Assembly (NCBI RefSeq): GCF_039537985.1 | Contig: NZ_BAABBN010000004.1 | Coordinates: 1,612,001-1,676,000 of the forward strand | Direction of reading: 5' to 3' | Length of the DNA stretch: 64,000 nt | DNA from: Litoribacillus peritrichatus | GTDB taxonomy: Bacteria > Pseudomonadota > Gammaproteobacteria > Pseudomonadales > Litoribrevibacteraceae | In this document: piece by piece, positions 29,901 through 37,891 of the stretch | Layout of the letters: every line of letters starts with the position of its first letter | Position numbering within the stretch: position 1 is the first letter of the stretch | The notes under the pieces: generated by a model | What the model was told of the DNA's origin: nothing | The model's input: the letters and a program-made list of their open reading frames with translations, nothing else | Database searches by the model: none | Made by a program: the position numbers and the translations under genes

Positions 29901-32900
29901 TGTTATAGGTAGTTGAGTCTTCTGATTGAGTGCCATTGACGTTTAACAGTGCATTCACGGCGGTTTTATCGGCACTGTTTAAGGTGACACTGAAACTGGT
30001 TTCATCGGTAATTTCAACGTTGGTGGTGGTTAAGATGCGGGTGCCACTGGCTTCCCCTGAAATGGTCAATTTGGTTAAGTCCACATCATTGGTCGCCCCG
30101 GGGTGTTTAACCAACCGGGTCCCGGTGACCACCAATATACCCGTGGCAAAGTCGTACGTTGCCGAGGTGATGGTTGGGTCTGCGGAACTGGACACCGTGA
30201 CGCCATTGCCGGTGGTATCGGCAATGGTGGCATTGGTCCCGGCGCCTTGCTGCCAATCTTCGGCGCCCGCCAGGTTGTAAGTGACGCTGTCATCCGCCGC
30301 AGTACCGTCTTTGTTCAATAAGCCGTTCACATTGATTTTATCGGTATCGCTCAGCGTGATCGTAAATTCAGTTTCTGAACTGATCTCGACTGAGCTGCCC
30401 GTCAACGTATAGCTATTACTTCCCTCCCCGGTCAGGCTCAGCTTGGTGGGGTCAATGTCGTTGGTGGCCCCGAATTTACGAGCGAAGCCGGTGCCGGTCA
30501 CCACCAAGGCTTTACTGTTCGCGTCATAGGTGGCACTGGTGATCGTCGGAACTTGCACATTACTGACCGTCACCGGGTTGGTGGCATCTGCGATGTTGGT
30601 CGAGGTCGCCACCGCTGGCATATAGTCGTCGGCAAGATTTAAATTGTAATTTGTCGCGCCATCATCGGCCTGAGTGCCGTTTTTATTAAGCAAGCCGTTC
30701 ACCACCAATTTATCGACGGCATTCAATGTAACAGTAAACGAGGTGGCACTGGAAATCTCCACATTACTGCTGGTTAAAGTATAAGTATTGCCGCCTTCCC
30801 CGGTCAGCGTCAGCTTCGTCACGTCGACGTCATTGGTAGCTCCCACCGCATTCACAAAGTTGGTACCGGTGACCGTCAACACGCCCGTGCCTTGATTGTA
30901 GGCGGCAGACGTGACGGCAGGCGCGGTCACATTGCTGACATTGATGGTCGCGGCGGCATCAGCAATGTTTTGATTGCTTGCGCCACCCGCCATCCAGTTA
31001 TCCGCAGCGGCCAGATTATAAGCCTGTCCACTTTCAGCACTGGTCAGGTTTTTATTCAGAAGACCGTTCACATTGTGCTTATCTGTGGCGCTGAGAGTGA
31101 TAGTAAAGGCCGTCGCAGAAGTCACATCCACATTGCTGCTGTCGGTCAATGTATAGGTACCACCACTGTCTCCGGTGAAGGTAAAGGTATTCGCCACCAC
31201 ATCATTGGCGGCACCGCTGACGGCAGAAAAACCCGTTCCCGTCACCACCAACGCACCGGTACTGGCATCGTAGGTGGAGGAAGTAATCGTTGGGTTGGCA
31301 TAATTGCTGACGGTCACACCATTGGTGGCAATGGCGGTGTCCCCCGCCGTCACGTTGGCCACAAAGTCATCCGCAGCGGCTAAGTTATAGGTGATGCCAT
31401 CGTCTGCTGTCGTGCTGTTTTTATTGAACAGAGCATCAACCCGCAGTTTATCGGTGCCACTGATCGGCACGGTAAACTCAGTCGCAGAAGTTATTTCAAC
31501 GTTGGTCGCCGAAGTCAGCGTGTACGCCGAGCCACCACCGCCTTCGCCGGTAACGGTGAGTTTATTGACCGTAATATCATTGGCGCCACCGGATTTGGCT
31601 TCGAAGTTGGTGCCTGTGACAACCATGTTGCCGGTACTGGAGTCATAGGTCACATTAGTGATTGTTGGGGTGGATGGATTCTGGATATTAGCCAGATCAA
31701 AAGTGCCTACCCTCATATAAGTAAGCGCTGTATTATCGGTGCGCCGAATGGTCAGTTTGCTAATTCCAGTCCAGTTAAGGTTTTTAGTGGTATTAGTGCC
31801 ATTCAAGCTCAAGGTATCAATATCCCCCTTATCCGACTCAAAGGTGAAGTCTTGCGCCCCACTGCTATGAATAAACAAACTGGCGATATCGAACTCTTGC
31901 CCACCAGTAAAATCCAGATAAATCTTAGTACCTGAATTTCCAGCACTGTCAAAGTCTTCATAGCAGTAATTAGCACTACCATTACAATATAAAGAATCAG
32001 ACCCTGGGTTATTAGTAGATAACCGAACCGTGTAACCGCTGTATAGATAAGTGTTAGGGTCACTGTAGTCGGATGCAAAGCCCGCTCCAGTAACTGCTAA
32101 TACCGTAGAAAAATCCTGCATGGCAATGGAGTTTGCCAGTAACTCGGCCTCGATATCGCCCGTTTGAACCTCAAGGTCCCAATCACCGCCTAACTGTGCA
32201 TTCCCGGTTAAATCATCAGACGCCGCCACATCCACGTTGGCTTGATGGGCTATCAATTCCAGCAGCTGCTCCCCTTGCTCTGTTTTGGCAAGTTCGCAAC
32301 CGTAAAGCAGTAAGTCAGCTCCGTCTTTCAGTGCCCCATCAATATCTGACAAAGCATTAACTTCTTGATTTAACGTGGCCTCATTGATCTGAGAATTACC
32401 CAGAAGAATTGATCCATCGCGGCCGTGAGAAAATACATGCAATGCTTCGAGATCACGGTAATCCGACAGAATAGCGGACAGTTGAACCAAACCATCTTCA
32501 AGAGAGTTGACTTCTCTGACCTCCATACCAGGTTTAAGCTGACGGTAAATCAAATGCTTATCGGCAACGGCCTGATCAATAATAATCAGTTCAGAAATGG
32601 CATGACGCGCATCTAAAATCAATTCAACAGAAGATGACTTTTCACTGAATTCAGACGAAAGCGCTTTTGATGATACTAGGCCATTCTTAGAGGGAGTGCT
32701 CAGGTACAGTTCAGAAGTTGGCATCGCATGCTGAACTAAAGAAACAGGTTGATCCCTCAGCCTTTGTTCGGCTTGTTTTCTGTTGGCCGGGGTCAGAGGA
32801 GGCATGGTCATCGGTAATGGTTTTACCACCCCTTTGCTATGTCTGGCATAGGCCTGAGCAGCACCTTGATTCACCTGAAAACTGCTGTAAGCCTGCACAG

Positions 32901-32964
32901 GTGCGCTGCATACGCCTAAAGACATCATTGCCGATGTGATGCCATTTAAAAGATGCTTATTCAT
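17313..32964 (-). CDS. Giant multidomain surface protein (DUF4347, ~18 long repeats, Calx-beta, cadherin-like, anchor region, C-terminal beta-barrel)
   Basis: This single ~15.6 kb gene (over 5,100 codons) is interrupted by two runs of N. The order is: signal peptide (residues 1-25, ..APVQA); DUF4347 domain (~113-275, with HVFSHGRDGSILLG, LLYGCELA and ASDDLTGNAQLGGDWDLE), common at the N-terminus of huge marine adhesins; a ~140-residue unique domain; about 18 copies of a ~124-residue repeat (ITSATYD..TG.LVVTGTNF.. to ..NGVTVSNV); ten Calx-beta-type repeats; five cadherin-like/tandem-95 repeats; an Ig-like He_PIG domain; two DxDxDG calcium-binding clusters; an anchor domain resembling choice-of-anchor U (WCVQLIIEDGGPNDADG); a Gly-rich/hydrophobic/basic segment; and an eight-strand-like barrel ending GLGVRF. 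It is probably a calcium-stabilised adhesin at the cell surface. No RTX nonapeptides or type I secretion genes are visible. The reading frame changes across the N run at 25811-25929, so that gap length cannot be exact. Confidence 0.85.
20018..21454 (-). repeat. Array of five cadherin-like (tandem-95) repeats
   Basis: Five units of about 95 residues have the pattern D-D-T-x-x-x-x-E-D-x-x-x-x-x-x-V-L-S-N-D-x-D-V-D-G, N-G-S-V, Y-T-P-x-x-x-F-x-G-S-D-x-F-x-Y-T-V-x-D and V-N-D-A-P-V-A, as in VCBS/cadherin-like adhesin repeats that bind calcium at unit junctions. An Ig-like He_PIG domain follows (about 19765-20018). Confidence 0.9.
21455..24817 (-). repeat. Array of ten Calx-beta-type repeats (112 residues, 336 bp each)
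   Basis: The unit is T-A-T-V-T-L-(S/T)-A-S-A then S-I-A-E-A-A-G-T-S-T-L-T-A-T-L, V-S-L-G-Y-S-G-T-A, P-A-G-S-I-T-I-x-A-G-Q-T-T-G, E-T-I-I-V-D-V and Q-Q-Q-T-V-T-I-T-D-D-D. The acidic D-D-D and E-T-I-I-V-D positions match the calcium-binding Calx-beta fold. The first copy (AAGCCTACTGTGATT at about 24815) is diverged. The other nine are nearly identical at DNA level, which indicates recent expansion or gene conversion. Confidence 0.92.
25811..25929. other. Run of 119 undetermined bases
   Basis: The gap is inside one copy of the ~124-residue repeat of the giant gene. Flanking reading frames differ by one base, and by comparison with sister repeats only about 58 bases should be missing. The run length is therefore probably an assembly estimate. 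Confidence 0.95.
27630..27768. other. Run of 139 undetermined bases
   Basis: The gap lies in another copy of the ~124-residue repeat; the two sides are in the same frame. Sister repeats predict about 55 missing bases, so the length is again doubtful. Confidence 0.95.
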
Positions 32965-33145
32965 AACCCGACCCTAGTCTATATTTGCGTTACTTGGCTG
33001 ATTACTTAAAGCAAACCACTTCAAAACCATTCACTTTAAGACAACTCAATTCTCGATAACCCACTTAAAAACACTCTTTTTAAAACGCACTTCAGCAACT
33101 TTCTTCGAGCTGCCTATTTATAAGAAGTGTGTTCTCTCTACCCAC

Positions 33146-33970
33146 TTATTTTGTCGAAATAATGCTCGCAGAGGTGCCTGCTGTGTCCTGCCAAAATGCC
33201 ATATCACTGTACTTTTGAAATAACTCTGGCGGTAAAATGCTTCGCCGGGATTTAAATTCGACTTTTTTCTTTACTTGGTGCAGTCCCTTCGCTCCCAGGT
33301 TCTGATCAAACTCATTGGCCTCATAGTCAACACTATTAAAGTCGTGGTCGTACATAGGTTCACCAATGAACTGATAGAGCAACTCAAGTGTTTTCACGGG
33401 GTGCTGAGTTAACAGATCATAATCCACAAGCAGCAAACGATCAGAATATTCACCGTAATACGCCTCTTTTAGAGCCGTCCAGGCACTGCCCACAGTACCG
33501 GAAGCACTGATCATGCTTTCACAACGGGAATAGACGGTTTGTCGAGACTGAGGGTTGTAGATACGACTGTAATCGAAGGGGTTTTTACGATAAATGGTTT
33601 CAAAGCTGTCCATCACCCAAGCGGGATTCCGAACACAGCAGATCACTTTAAAGTCGTCATAGAGTTCAGTCAGTTGATGAAGACGAGCCGTCCAGATGCG
33701 GTTAGTATCAAAAATAACCTGCTTATCTGCTTCTTCTTGATAATAAGTCGTGAATAACGCCCGACAAATATCTTTTCGTTTCTGCTCATTAAAAAAGGTA
33801 AAGAACTCACTGCCTGCGCCCATTTGCTCAAGACACCCATTCATCAACGAAGCAACAGGACTCGACATAGCCGCATAAAAATCGGGGTTCTGGCGTAATA
33901 TTCCTGCCAACAAAGTAGAACCCGAACGAGGTAAACCAGAAATAAAATGTACTTTTTGCATACGATCCAT
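33146..33970 (-). CDS. Sulfotransferase-family protein
   Basis: This ~274-residue protein has the 5'-phosphosulfate-binding loop GLPRSGSTLLAG within the first 20 residues, a V-I-C-C-V-R-N-P-A-W-V-M-D-S 3'-phosphate-binding-like segment mid-protein, and LLLVDYDLLTQHPVKTLELLYQFIG, as in the sulfotransferase_3/PAPS-dependent group. It should transfer sulfate from PAPS to a sugar, lipid or protein acceptor in the cytosol. The frame is open upstream to a TTG at 34018; ATGs at 33970 and 33961 (MDRMQKVHFISG) are the plausible starts, neither with a strong ribosome site. It lies upstream of the giant adhesin gene in the same direction, 181 bases before it, so the two could be co-transcribed; a surface-glycan sulfation role is speculation. 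Confidence 0.8.
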   Translation of the reverse strand: MDRMQKVHFISGLPRSGSTLLAGILRQNPDFYAAMSSPVASLMNGCLEQMGAGSEFFTFFNEQKRKDICRALFTTYYQEEADKQVIFDTNRIWTARLHQLTELYDDFKVICCVRNPAWVMDSFETIYRKNPFDYSRIYNPQSRQTVYSRCESMISASGTVGSAWTALKEAYYGEYSDRLLLVDYDLLTQHPVKTLELLYQFIGEPMYDHDFNSVDYEANEFDQNLGAKGLHQVKKKVEFKSRRSILPPELFQKYSDMAFWQDTAGTSASIISTK

Positions 33971-34745
33971 GTAATTAATCGATAAGTAAGTTATTTGCCA
34001 CAAATCATCACTACACAACCAAACTAAGCACCATTTATTGACTTAATCTGTTGATCGTAGTCGGACTCGGCGCAACCCAAATAACCTGTACTGCATTATC
34101 ATTACAGTGTTCGAAATAAGGTTCCCTAATGTTTAAAGGACGAATTACAATACTGAGCATTAATAACGGAATTTTCCATTACACGGGATTACATCACCAA
34201 GTAAATTACTCAAGAATAACGCCACCTCTAAACCACTCAGCGTTAACAATAGACGATAATTTGAACCTATAAGGCCAAACTTCAAAAAATACGAAAAAGG
34301 ACTGAGTCTCCTAAGAGCTCAACTACATCAATCAATGCCCCATCCCACATCCCTGCTCGCGTTTAGAGGATTGATCATATTTTTAGAACACTGTTTTTAT
34401 TTAGGGAACCTCTTACATGGACACCGCCCGTTTGCCAAGCTGAATCCGTAACAAAAAAGAGACATTTCTCTCTCCGCTCTTAGTCTTCACCAACATCAAA
34501 CCAAACCCTACATCACTGATTTACATACTATTATTTTTATAAAACGCTGAAATGTCGTTCGTCCATCATCAAAGGCACTGTCCGGCTCACTTGCTGATGA
34601 TTCAGTCTCTAAATATGCAAAAGAAAAGTTAAAGTCAAAAATCTGTATAGAATCTTTATTGGTAAGCCTAAATATGAACTGAAGTTACTTTTTGAAAGGG
34701 CTTCCAGAGAAAAAATTTTTGAAAAAACAGGCTGGATCATCCGGA
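33971..34745. other. Non-coding gap of ~775 bases
   Basis: This AT-rich stretch lies between the sulfotransferase and LysR genes. I found no RNA gene, strong terminator or repeat. A 47-codon frame at 34129-34272 preceded by AAGG is the only short reading frame of note; its composition does not look coding. Promoter elements for the sulfotransferase probably lie at the left side but could not be assigned. Confidence 0.5.
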
Positions 34746-35681
34746 TCAAAGATGCCTGCTTTCAGAGTTAGATACGCCCGACACCCACTTTGTAAAAAAC
34801 GTTAAAAAAGCTTTCACTTGGCGTGGCTGATACTGCCGACTGGGATAAATTGCCTGCAACCCAACACTTTCAGTATCCTTTTGACTGAAGCCCCTCACAA
34901 ATTGCTCCAGCACTAACACAAGCCTCCCATCCGCAATATCTTTCTTCACATCAATCAATGACTTCATTACTATGCCGTACCCTTGTAACGCCCACTGACG
35001 GATAACATCACCGTCAGAACAGGATAAATACGGGGTCACTTTAAGGGTTTTACGTTGTGCCTGAGACTCAAAATGCCAGTCATTCAGCGGCTGACCATGA
35101 CGCTCTAAAACCAAACAACGATGGTGAGCCAGGTCTTCAGGCACAAGAGGCTCCCCAAACGAATGAATGTATTCTGGCGAAGCACATAATACGCGCCTAT
35201 TTTCCATAATCGGACGGCTGATTAAGTTGCTGTCTGGCAAATTACCAAAGCGAATTGCTAAGTCCACCCCTTCATCAATAATATTGATCAGGCCATCCGC
35301 CAACATCAAATGAACACGAACCTTTGGGTGTTTAGAAACAAACTCAGCAATGGCCGACGAAACGTATTGCCGACCAAAGTCAGAGGTCGCTGCAACCCGC
35401 AAGCTGCCACTGAGTTCTTGCTTTGTTTCCTGTAAACCATTTTCGGCATGAGCCACCTCTTCCAGCACTTTTAAACAACCGTAATAAAAACGCTCACCGG
35501 CTTCTGTCAACGCGATGTTTCGCGTGTTTCGGGTTAAGAGCCTGGTATCATAACGTTTTTCAATTTGGTTCATTCTTGCTGTCATGCTTGCAGGCGACAA
35601 ACCCAGCTTTCGCCCTGCCGCAGCTAAGCCACCTGCTTTTACGACATGAACGAACAACTCCATATCATCAATTTTTGCCAT
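34746..35681 (-). CDS. LysR-family transcriptional regulator
   Basis: This 311-residue protein has the N-terminal LysR winged helix (MAKIDDMELFVHVVKAGGLAAAGRKLGLSPASMTARMNQIEKRYDTRLLTRNTRNIALTEAG in outline) and a periplasmic-binding-like effector domain containing GSLRVAATSDFGRQYV, VDLAIRFGNLPDSNLI and the C-terminal SRQYQPRQVKAFLTFF typical of the DhcR/PtxE-like aromatic-compound subgroup. It is divergent from the VOC and Old Yellow Enzyme genes with 98 bases between them, and probably controls them in response to an electrophilic or aromatic compound. This is the standard arrangement, but the effector is unknown. Confidence 0.93.
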   Translation of the reverse strand: MAKIDDMELFVHVVKAGGLAAAGRKLGLSPASMTARMNQIEKRYDTRLLTRNTRNIALTEAGERFYYGCLKVLEEVAHAENGLQETKQELSGSLRVAATSDFGRQYVSSAIAEFVSKHPKVRVHLMLADGLINIIDEGVDLAIRFGNLPDSNLISRPIMENRRVLCASPEYIHSFGEPLVPEDLAHHRCLVLERHGQPLNDWHFESQAQRKTLKVTPYLSCSDGDVIRQWALQGYGIVMKSLIDVKKDIADGRLVLVLEQFVRGFSQKDTESVGLQAIYPSRQYQPRQVKAFLTFFTKWVSGVSNSESRHL

Positions 35682-35700
35682 AATTATTCAGTTTTTCAAA

Positions 35701-35716
35701 ATAGTCTTTTAACTAT
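35701..35716. promoter_or_regulatory. Candidate LysR operator
   Basis: ATAGT-CTTTTA-ACTAT is a perfect interrupted palindrome of the T-N11-A type in the short divergent region between the regulator and the VOC gene. A related half-site (ATAGTTAATCTACT) lies about 35 bases further right. Confidence 0.5.
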
Positions 35717-35779
35717 AAAGCCAATTATAAATTCTCACAAAATAGTTAATCTACTTTCTCCGAAACAAAGGAGAAAGTC

Positions 35780-36235
35780 ATGCGACTTAATCACGCCTTG
35801 GTAATGGCATCTGACGTATCTGAAATGACCACCTTTTTCAAAGAGTCCTTAGGACTTTCGGAAGGTTACCGGCCCCCTTTTGAGTTTGAAGGCGCCTGGT
35901 TGTATGACGACCAAAACATGCCCTGTATTCATATTGCAAACCGTGACAACGTGAACCCTCAACAAGCCGAATATTTACGTCAAAACTCAGCCCCGACCTC
36001 CCTTTCAGGGATAAACACCATCGACCACCTCGCTTTCAGCACAGAGGACTACTCAGGGCTGGTGCGCAGATTAGTCCGACACAAACTCCCTTTTATCGAG
36101 CGAGATGTACCTGCCTCCGAAGAGCATCAGGTATTTGTCTTCGGCCCGGACGACTTGAAAATAGAAATCGTATTTGACCGCAAACAACTGCTTTCACTAA
36201 CCCACAAAAACAAACTCACCGCAAACAGGAACTGA
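35780..36235 (+). CDS. VOC-superfamily (glyoxalase/dioxygenase-like) protein
   Basis: This 151-residue protein has the paired beta-alpha-beta-beta-beta modules of the vicinal-oxygen-chelate fold: MRLNHALVMASDVSEMTTFFKESLGL at the start, and TIDHLAFSTEDYSGLVRRL with HQVFVFGPDDLKIEIVFD at the end. Candidate metal ligands are H5, H64 or H83-type histidines and the C-terminal glutamate E139. Activities in the superfamily range from glyoxalase to ring cleavage, so none is assigned. It starts after AAAGGAGAAAGTC and ends two bases before the Old Yellow Enzyme ATG, so the two form an operon. Confidence 0.82.
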   Translation: MRLNHALVMASDVSEMTTFFKESLGLSEGYRPPFEFEGAWLYDDQNMPCIHIANRDNVNPQQAEYLRQNSAPTSLSGINTIDHLAFSTEDYSGLVRRLVRHKLPFIERDVPASEEHQVFVFGPDDLKIEIVFDRKQLLSLTHKNKLTANRN

Positions 36236-36237
36236 AC

Positions 36238-37332
36238 ATGACTAACCCACTATTTGAACCTGCAACTATCAGCCACTTCTCTACAACCAATCGAGTCGTG
36301 ATGGCTCCCATGACACGCTCGCGAACAGAACAACCCGGTGATATTCCGACCGATTTGATGGCAACTTATTATGCTCAACGGGCCAGTGCTGCGTTGATCA
36401 TTTCGGAAGCAACCCAGATTTCCGCGCAAGGAAAGGGTTATTCATTCACTCCGGGGCTCTATACCCCGGAGCAAATAAGTGGCTGGAAAAAAGTCACCCA
36501 TGCTGTCCATAACGCAGGCGGCCGAATATTTGCACAACTGTGGCATGTAGGGCGAATGTCCCATCCATCATTTCATGCTGATGGCAAACCCGTTGCGCCC
36601 TCCCCACTCGCACCAGATGCTCAAGTTTGGGTGGTCGGCGAAGATGGCATCGGCCGTATGCTGGATTGCCCTGTTCCCAGAGAGCTGAGCAAAAATGAAA
36701 TCCAATCCATTATTGATGATTATCGCCAGGCGGCCTTAAATGCCATCGAAGCAGGTTTTGATGGCGTCGAAATACACGCAGCCAACGGCTACTTAATTGA
36801 TCAGTTTTTAAGAAGTACCTCAAACCAACGCACCGATGAATATGGCGGAAACGCACAAAAACGTCTGCGTTTTGCTTTTGAAGTTGTCACCGAAGTCAGC
36901 AGGGCAATTGGCGTTAAACGTACAGGCATTCGGCTTGCGCCTTTTATTACCCAAAGAGGAATGGATGACCCTCAAGCGGCCGATAGCATTTTGCTTGCAG
37001 CAAAGAAGTTCGAAGACCTTGGCATTGCTTACATTCATTTAGCAGAAGCGGACTGGGATGATGCGCCCATGGTTAACGAAGCGTTCCGAATTCAGTTAAG
37101 ACGCAATTTTTCCGGAGCCATTGTCGTCGCAGGCAACTATAACGAAAGCCGTGCCGCTGACCTGATAAATAAGGGACTTGTCGACTTTGTGGCATTTGGA
37201 CGTAAGTTCATAGCCAACCCGGACTTGCCCTACCGCTTAAAAAACCAATTGGCTTTAAACGAAATTTCAGATCCTTCAACCTTATTTGGCGGCAACGAAC
37301 GAGGCTACACCGACTACCCTAATCATGAGTAA
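36238..37332 (+). CDS. Old Yellow Enzyme family alkene reductase (NemA-like)
   Basis: This 364-residue FMN-dependent TIM-barrel enzyme is of the NemA/pentaerythritol-tetranitrate-reductase type. It has NRVVMAPMTRSRT near the N-terminus, the substrate-anion HVGR..SHPSF region (usual H-x-x-N region reads GFDGVEIHAANGYLIDQFLRS), and the FMN-binding C-terminal VDFVAFGRKFIANPDLP. It reduces activated alkenes, quinones or nitro compounds with NAD(P)H and acts in the cytosol. Coupling to the VOC gene and a divergent LysR regulator suggest an electrophile-detoxification unit. A strong terminator follows 46 bases after the stop. Confidence 0.94.
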   Translation: MTNPLFEPATISHFSTTNRVVMAPMTRSRTEQPGDIPTDLMATYYAQRASAALIISEATQISAQGKGYSFTPGLYTPEQISGWKKVTHAVHNAGGRIFAQLWHVGRMSHPSFHADGKPVAPSPLAPDAQVWVVGEDGIGRMLDCPVPRELSKNEIQSIIDDYRQAALNAIEAGFDGVEIHAANGYLIDQFLRSTSNQRTDEYGGNAQKRLRFAFEVVTEVSRAIGVKRTGIRLAPFITQRGMDDPQAADSILLAAKKFEDLGIAYIHLAEADWDDAPMVNEAFRIQLRRNFSGAIVVAGNYNESRAADLINKGLVDFVAFGRKFIANPDLPYRLKNQLALNEISDPSTLFGGNERGYTDYPNHE

Positions 37333-37378
37333 TACAGCGAATTGGCTCTGTTTTCACTCACTTCATTCAGAAAATCCT

Positions 37379-37410
37379 GCAGTTCTGGTCAACACAGAAC
37401 TGCTTTTCTT
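37379..37410 (+). terminator. Intrinsic terminator of the VOC-OYE operon
   Basis: GCAGTTCTG and CAGAACTGC form a 9-bp perfect stem with a 7-base loop, immediately followed by TTTTCTT. Confidence 0.88.
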
Positions 37411-37494
37411 AGGAATAACCCAGAATTTTTACTGACGGAACCTAGACGCCATGTTTTTCTACAAGCGGCTCAATGTCGACTCGAAAGACAATTG

Positions 37495-37554
37495 CTCTGT
37501 AGAAGTTCACTCTGTAGAAGTTCACTCTGTAGAAGGTCAGTCTGTAGAAAATCA
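37495..37554. repeat. Four tandem copies of a 15-bp unit
   Basis: The unit CTCTGTAGAAGTTCA occurs twice exactly, then as CTCTGTAGAAGGTCA and GTCTGTAGAAAATCA. It sits in a 559-base gap (37333-37891) that otherwise holds only the upstream terminator and, just before the next gene, an AGAAGG ribosome site. The repeat makes a short plus-strand frame that encodes an RSSLC repeat, which I do not consider a gene. Confidence 0.8.
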
Positions 37555-37891
37555 CGCTCCAGCATTTTCAGACTCTGTTGCCTGAACTGGCGTTAGATCT
37601 TTTTCTCTTTCATCATTGGCATCACTCAAGCTGAAACCAGCCTCTTTCCAGCGTAATGCTTCGGCTGCGGTGTAGGACTCCTTCTTCAAACAACCCATGA
37701 ATTTACAGAATGTTACCATTTAGCCTGAGCAGACCACTCTGAGCAGTTAATAGACTCTGATAAAATACCTGTCCAATTGGACAAACTAATTAGTTACGGA
37801 AAACATACAAACCCAGTGTTCCTATGTGCAAATGACTCTCTGAATGAGTCCACCGGTTTGTTGACAAGACACCAGCCACAGAAGGCCCTCT

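Larger units (their letters stand above)
24818..31670 (-). repeat. Array of ~18 long repeats (~124 residues, ~370 bp each)
   Basis: Each unit reads approximately P-x-I-T-S-A-T-Y-D, T-G-x-L-V-V-T-G-T-N-F, N-D-V-D-V-T-K-L-T-L-T-G-E-G, Y-T-L-T, V-E-I-T-S-A-T-x-F-T-V-T-L, N-G-L-L-N-K-N-G-T, Y-N-L-A-A-A-D-x-W-M and N-G-(I/V)-T-V-S-N-V. Fold and family are unknown to me; the opening strand pair resembles IPT/TIG or Ig-like domains. Copies are diverged from one another. Both N runs fall inside this array, so the true copy number is uncertain. Confidence 0.85.

Noticed and set aside
34129..34272. 47-codon frame preceded by AAGG in the large gap
   Set aside because: Composition and lack of any recognisable feature make it unlikely to be a gene.
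37342..37596. 84-codon frame over the 15-bp tandem repeat
   Set aside because: It is created by the repeat and overlaps a strong terminator; the protein is a low-complexity cysteine/arginine/serine repeat.
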